From Sulfitobacter sp. (lineage in GTDB: Bacteria > Pseudomonadota > Alphaproteobacteria > Rhodobacterales > Rhodobacteraceae): 5,939 nucleotides of DNA. Positions 5,295-5,939 of the stretch are shown here, in pieces. Under the pieces are notes generated by a model. The model worked only from the letters and a program-made list of their open reading frames with translations, did no database searches and was not told the origin of the DNA. Both the position numbers and the translations under genes were made by a program. Numbering within the stretch: the first letter of the stretch is position 1; every line of letters begins with the position of its first letter. The DNA is taken from the NCBI GenBank assembly GCA_024636395.1, contig JAGXHD010000137.1, forward strand, positions 1 through 5,939. Direction: 5' to 3'.

Positions 5295-5939
5295 AAGGCG
5301 CTGCGCAGTGCTCATGGTCTGGCGTGCACCCATGCCGAACTTGCGGCTGGCCTCTTGCTGGAGGGTCGACGTCATGAACGGGGCGGATGGGTTGCGCGTG
5401 GCGGGCTTGGCCTCGACTGAGGCTGCCCTCAGGTCACGGCTCGACACGGCCTGCACGGCAATCTCGGCGTTTGTGGCATCACTCAAGTCGAATTTATCAA
5501 GCTTTTTGCCTGCAAGTTCGGTCAGACGCGCCTCGAACTCCTGACCCGATGGTGTGGTGAGCAGCGCCTTGACGGTCCAGAATTCGCGCGGCCGGAAAGC
5601 TTCGATCTCCATTTCGCGCTCGCAGAGCAGGCGCAGCGTGACGGATTGGACCCGCCCTGCGGATTTGGCGCCCGGAAGCTTGCGCCAGAGCACTGGCGAA
5701 AGATTGAAACCCACCAGATAGTCCAGCGCACGGCGGGCGAGATAGGCCTCGACCAGCGGCATATCGACCTGACGCGGGTTTTTCATCGCCTCCGTCACGG
5801 CGGATTTGGTGATTGCGTTGAACACCACACGGCTCACGGGCGTGTCTTTCTTGATGGATTTGCGCAGGGTGAGCGCTTCTTGCAGGTGCCAGCTGATCGC
5901 CTCGCCCTCACGGTCGGGGTCGGTCGCGAGGATCAGCTC
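5292..5939 (-). CDS. topA: topA N-terminal open segment (TOPRIM and domain II/III part)
   Basis: This segment has 215 sense codons, open to the right edge, and ends at TAG 5294-5292. It starts inside TOPRIM: ATDPDREGEAISWHL, with the metal-binding Asp, Asp and Glu of the DxDxxxGE motif at window residues 7, 9 and 13. It includes GAKSAGRVQSVTLRLLCERE, the conserved type IA core stretch, and ends with STLQQEASRKFGMGARQTM and AQRL. A GTG at 5837-5835 can be read as a start, but coding clearly continues upstream, so it is internal. If translation stops here the product lacks the catalytic tyrosine and cannot be an active topoisomerase. Confidence 0.85.
   Translation of the reverse strand, partial: ELILATDPDREGEAISWHLQEALTLRKSIKKDTPVSRVVFNAITKSAVTEAMKNPRQVDMPLVEAYLARRALDYLVGFNLSPVLWRKLPGAKSAGRVQSVTLRLLCEREMEIEAFRPREFWTVKALLTTPSGQEFEARLTELAGKKLDKFDLSDATNAEIAVQAVSSRDLRAASVEAKPATRNPSAPFMTSTLQQEASRKFGMGARQTMSTAQRL

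Larger units (their letters stand above)
3399..5939 (-). pseudogene. topA: DNA topoisomerase I, partial, interrupted by an in-frame amber codon
   Basis: This is type IA topoisomerase I, which relaxes negatively supercoiled DNA by a 5'-phosphotyrosine single-strand break. The 847 codons in the window include one in-frame TAG (5294-5292) and the terminal TGA (3401-3399). The 5' end lies beyond the right edge; by comparison with the E. coli enzyme about 100 residues are missing. Domain order is normal: the TOPRIM acidic motif at the edge, the SAGRVQS region, the catalytic YMRTD with Tyr codon at 5273-5271, one four-cysteine zinc finger, three GPY-type C-terminal repeats and a basic tail. Only the amber codon breaks the frame. 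No frameshift or second stop is visible, and the sequence downstream remains well conserved. Since topoisomerase I activity is normally essential or near-essential, true loss would be surprising. A base-call error, a very recent mutation or amber suppression are the alternatives. Listed as a pseudogene only because the frame is broken as given. Confidence 0.85.

Noticed and set aside
4674..5420. Plus-strand open frame of 248 codons opposite topA, spanning the amber site
   Set aside because: It is an antisense shadow of a strongly conserved topoisomerase. There is no sign that it constrains the topA sequence or explains the stop codon.
1..5939. tRNA, rRNA, CRISPR array, insertion sequence or phage genes
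   Set aside because: No cloverleaf-like region, regularly spaced direct repeats, transposase motifs or terminal inverted repeats were seen by eye, and the genes present are ordinary chromosomal functions.

Overview
The window reads as chromosomal DNA of a GC-rich alphaproteobacterium, most likely a marine Rhodobacterales (Roseobacter-type). The grounds are third-codon GC bias, alphaproteobacterial-looking protein sequences, and a DNA topoisomerase I with a long Lys/Ala/Pro-rich tail. The assignment is from memory of family sequences; no search was run.

Layout. Positions 1-246 are a non-coding leader, with an AT-rich patch, two promoter-like hexamer pairs and several dyads. It leads into a plus-strand secreted lytic transglycosylase (247-1071). 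All other genes are on the minus strand. The transglycosylase stop codon directly abuts the stop of scoB, so the two genes converge with no intergenic bases. The scoA - small ORF - scoB operon (2582 down to 1072) encodes both subunits of a 3-oxoacid CoA-transferase. A 64-codon unrecognised gene lies between them and is coupled to scoA by an ATGA overlap. Upstream of scoA is a consensus TTGACA -35 box. Next is a secreted L,D-transpeptidase of the YkuD family (3269 to 2697). Finally topA (DNA topoisomerase I) runs from beyond the right edge to 3399.

The most striking observation is in topA. The reading frame runs from the TOPRIM motif at the window edge to the basic tail, but one in-frame amber codon (TAG, 5294-5292) interrupts it seven codons before the catalytic tyrosine. 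It sits where homologues, as I recall them, have the Tyr of a QRLYE-type motif. No other lesion is visible on either side. A single substitution would explain it. A sequencing error, a recent nonsense mutation or amber suppression are all possible. Terminated translation would give a TOPRIM fragment with no catalytic tyrosine.

Functionally, two genes act on peptidoglycan in the periplasm (glycan cleavage and 3-3 cross-linking or protein anchoring). The sco operon serves acetoacetate/ketone-body carbon flow, and topA relaxes negative supercoils. No mobile element, tRNA, rRNA or CRISPR array was seen. The window is mostly ordinary core genome. Its unusual points are the topA amber codon, the small gene inside the sco operon, and a perfect 17-bp palindrome filling the spacer of a putative promoter.
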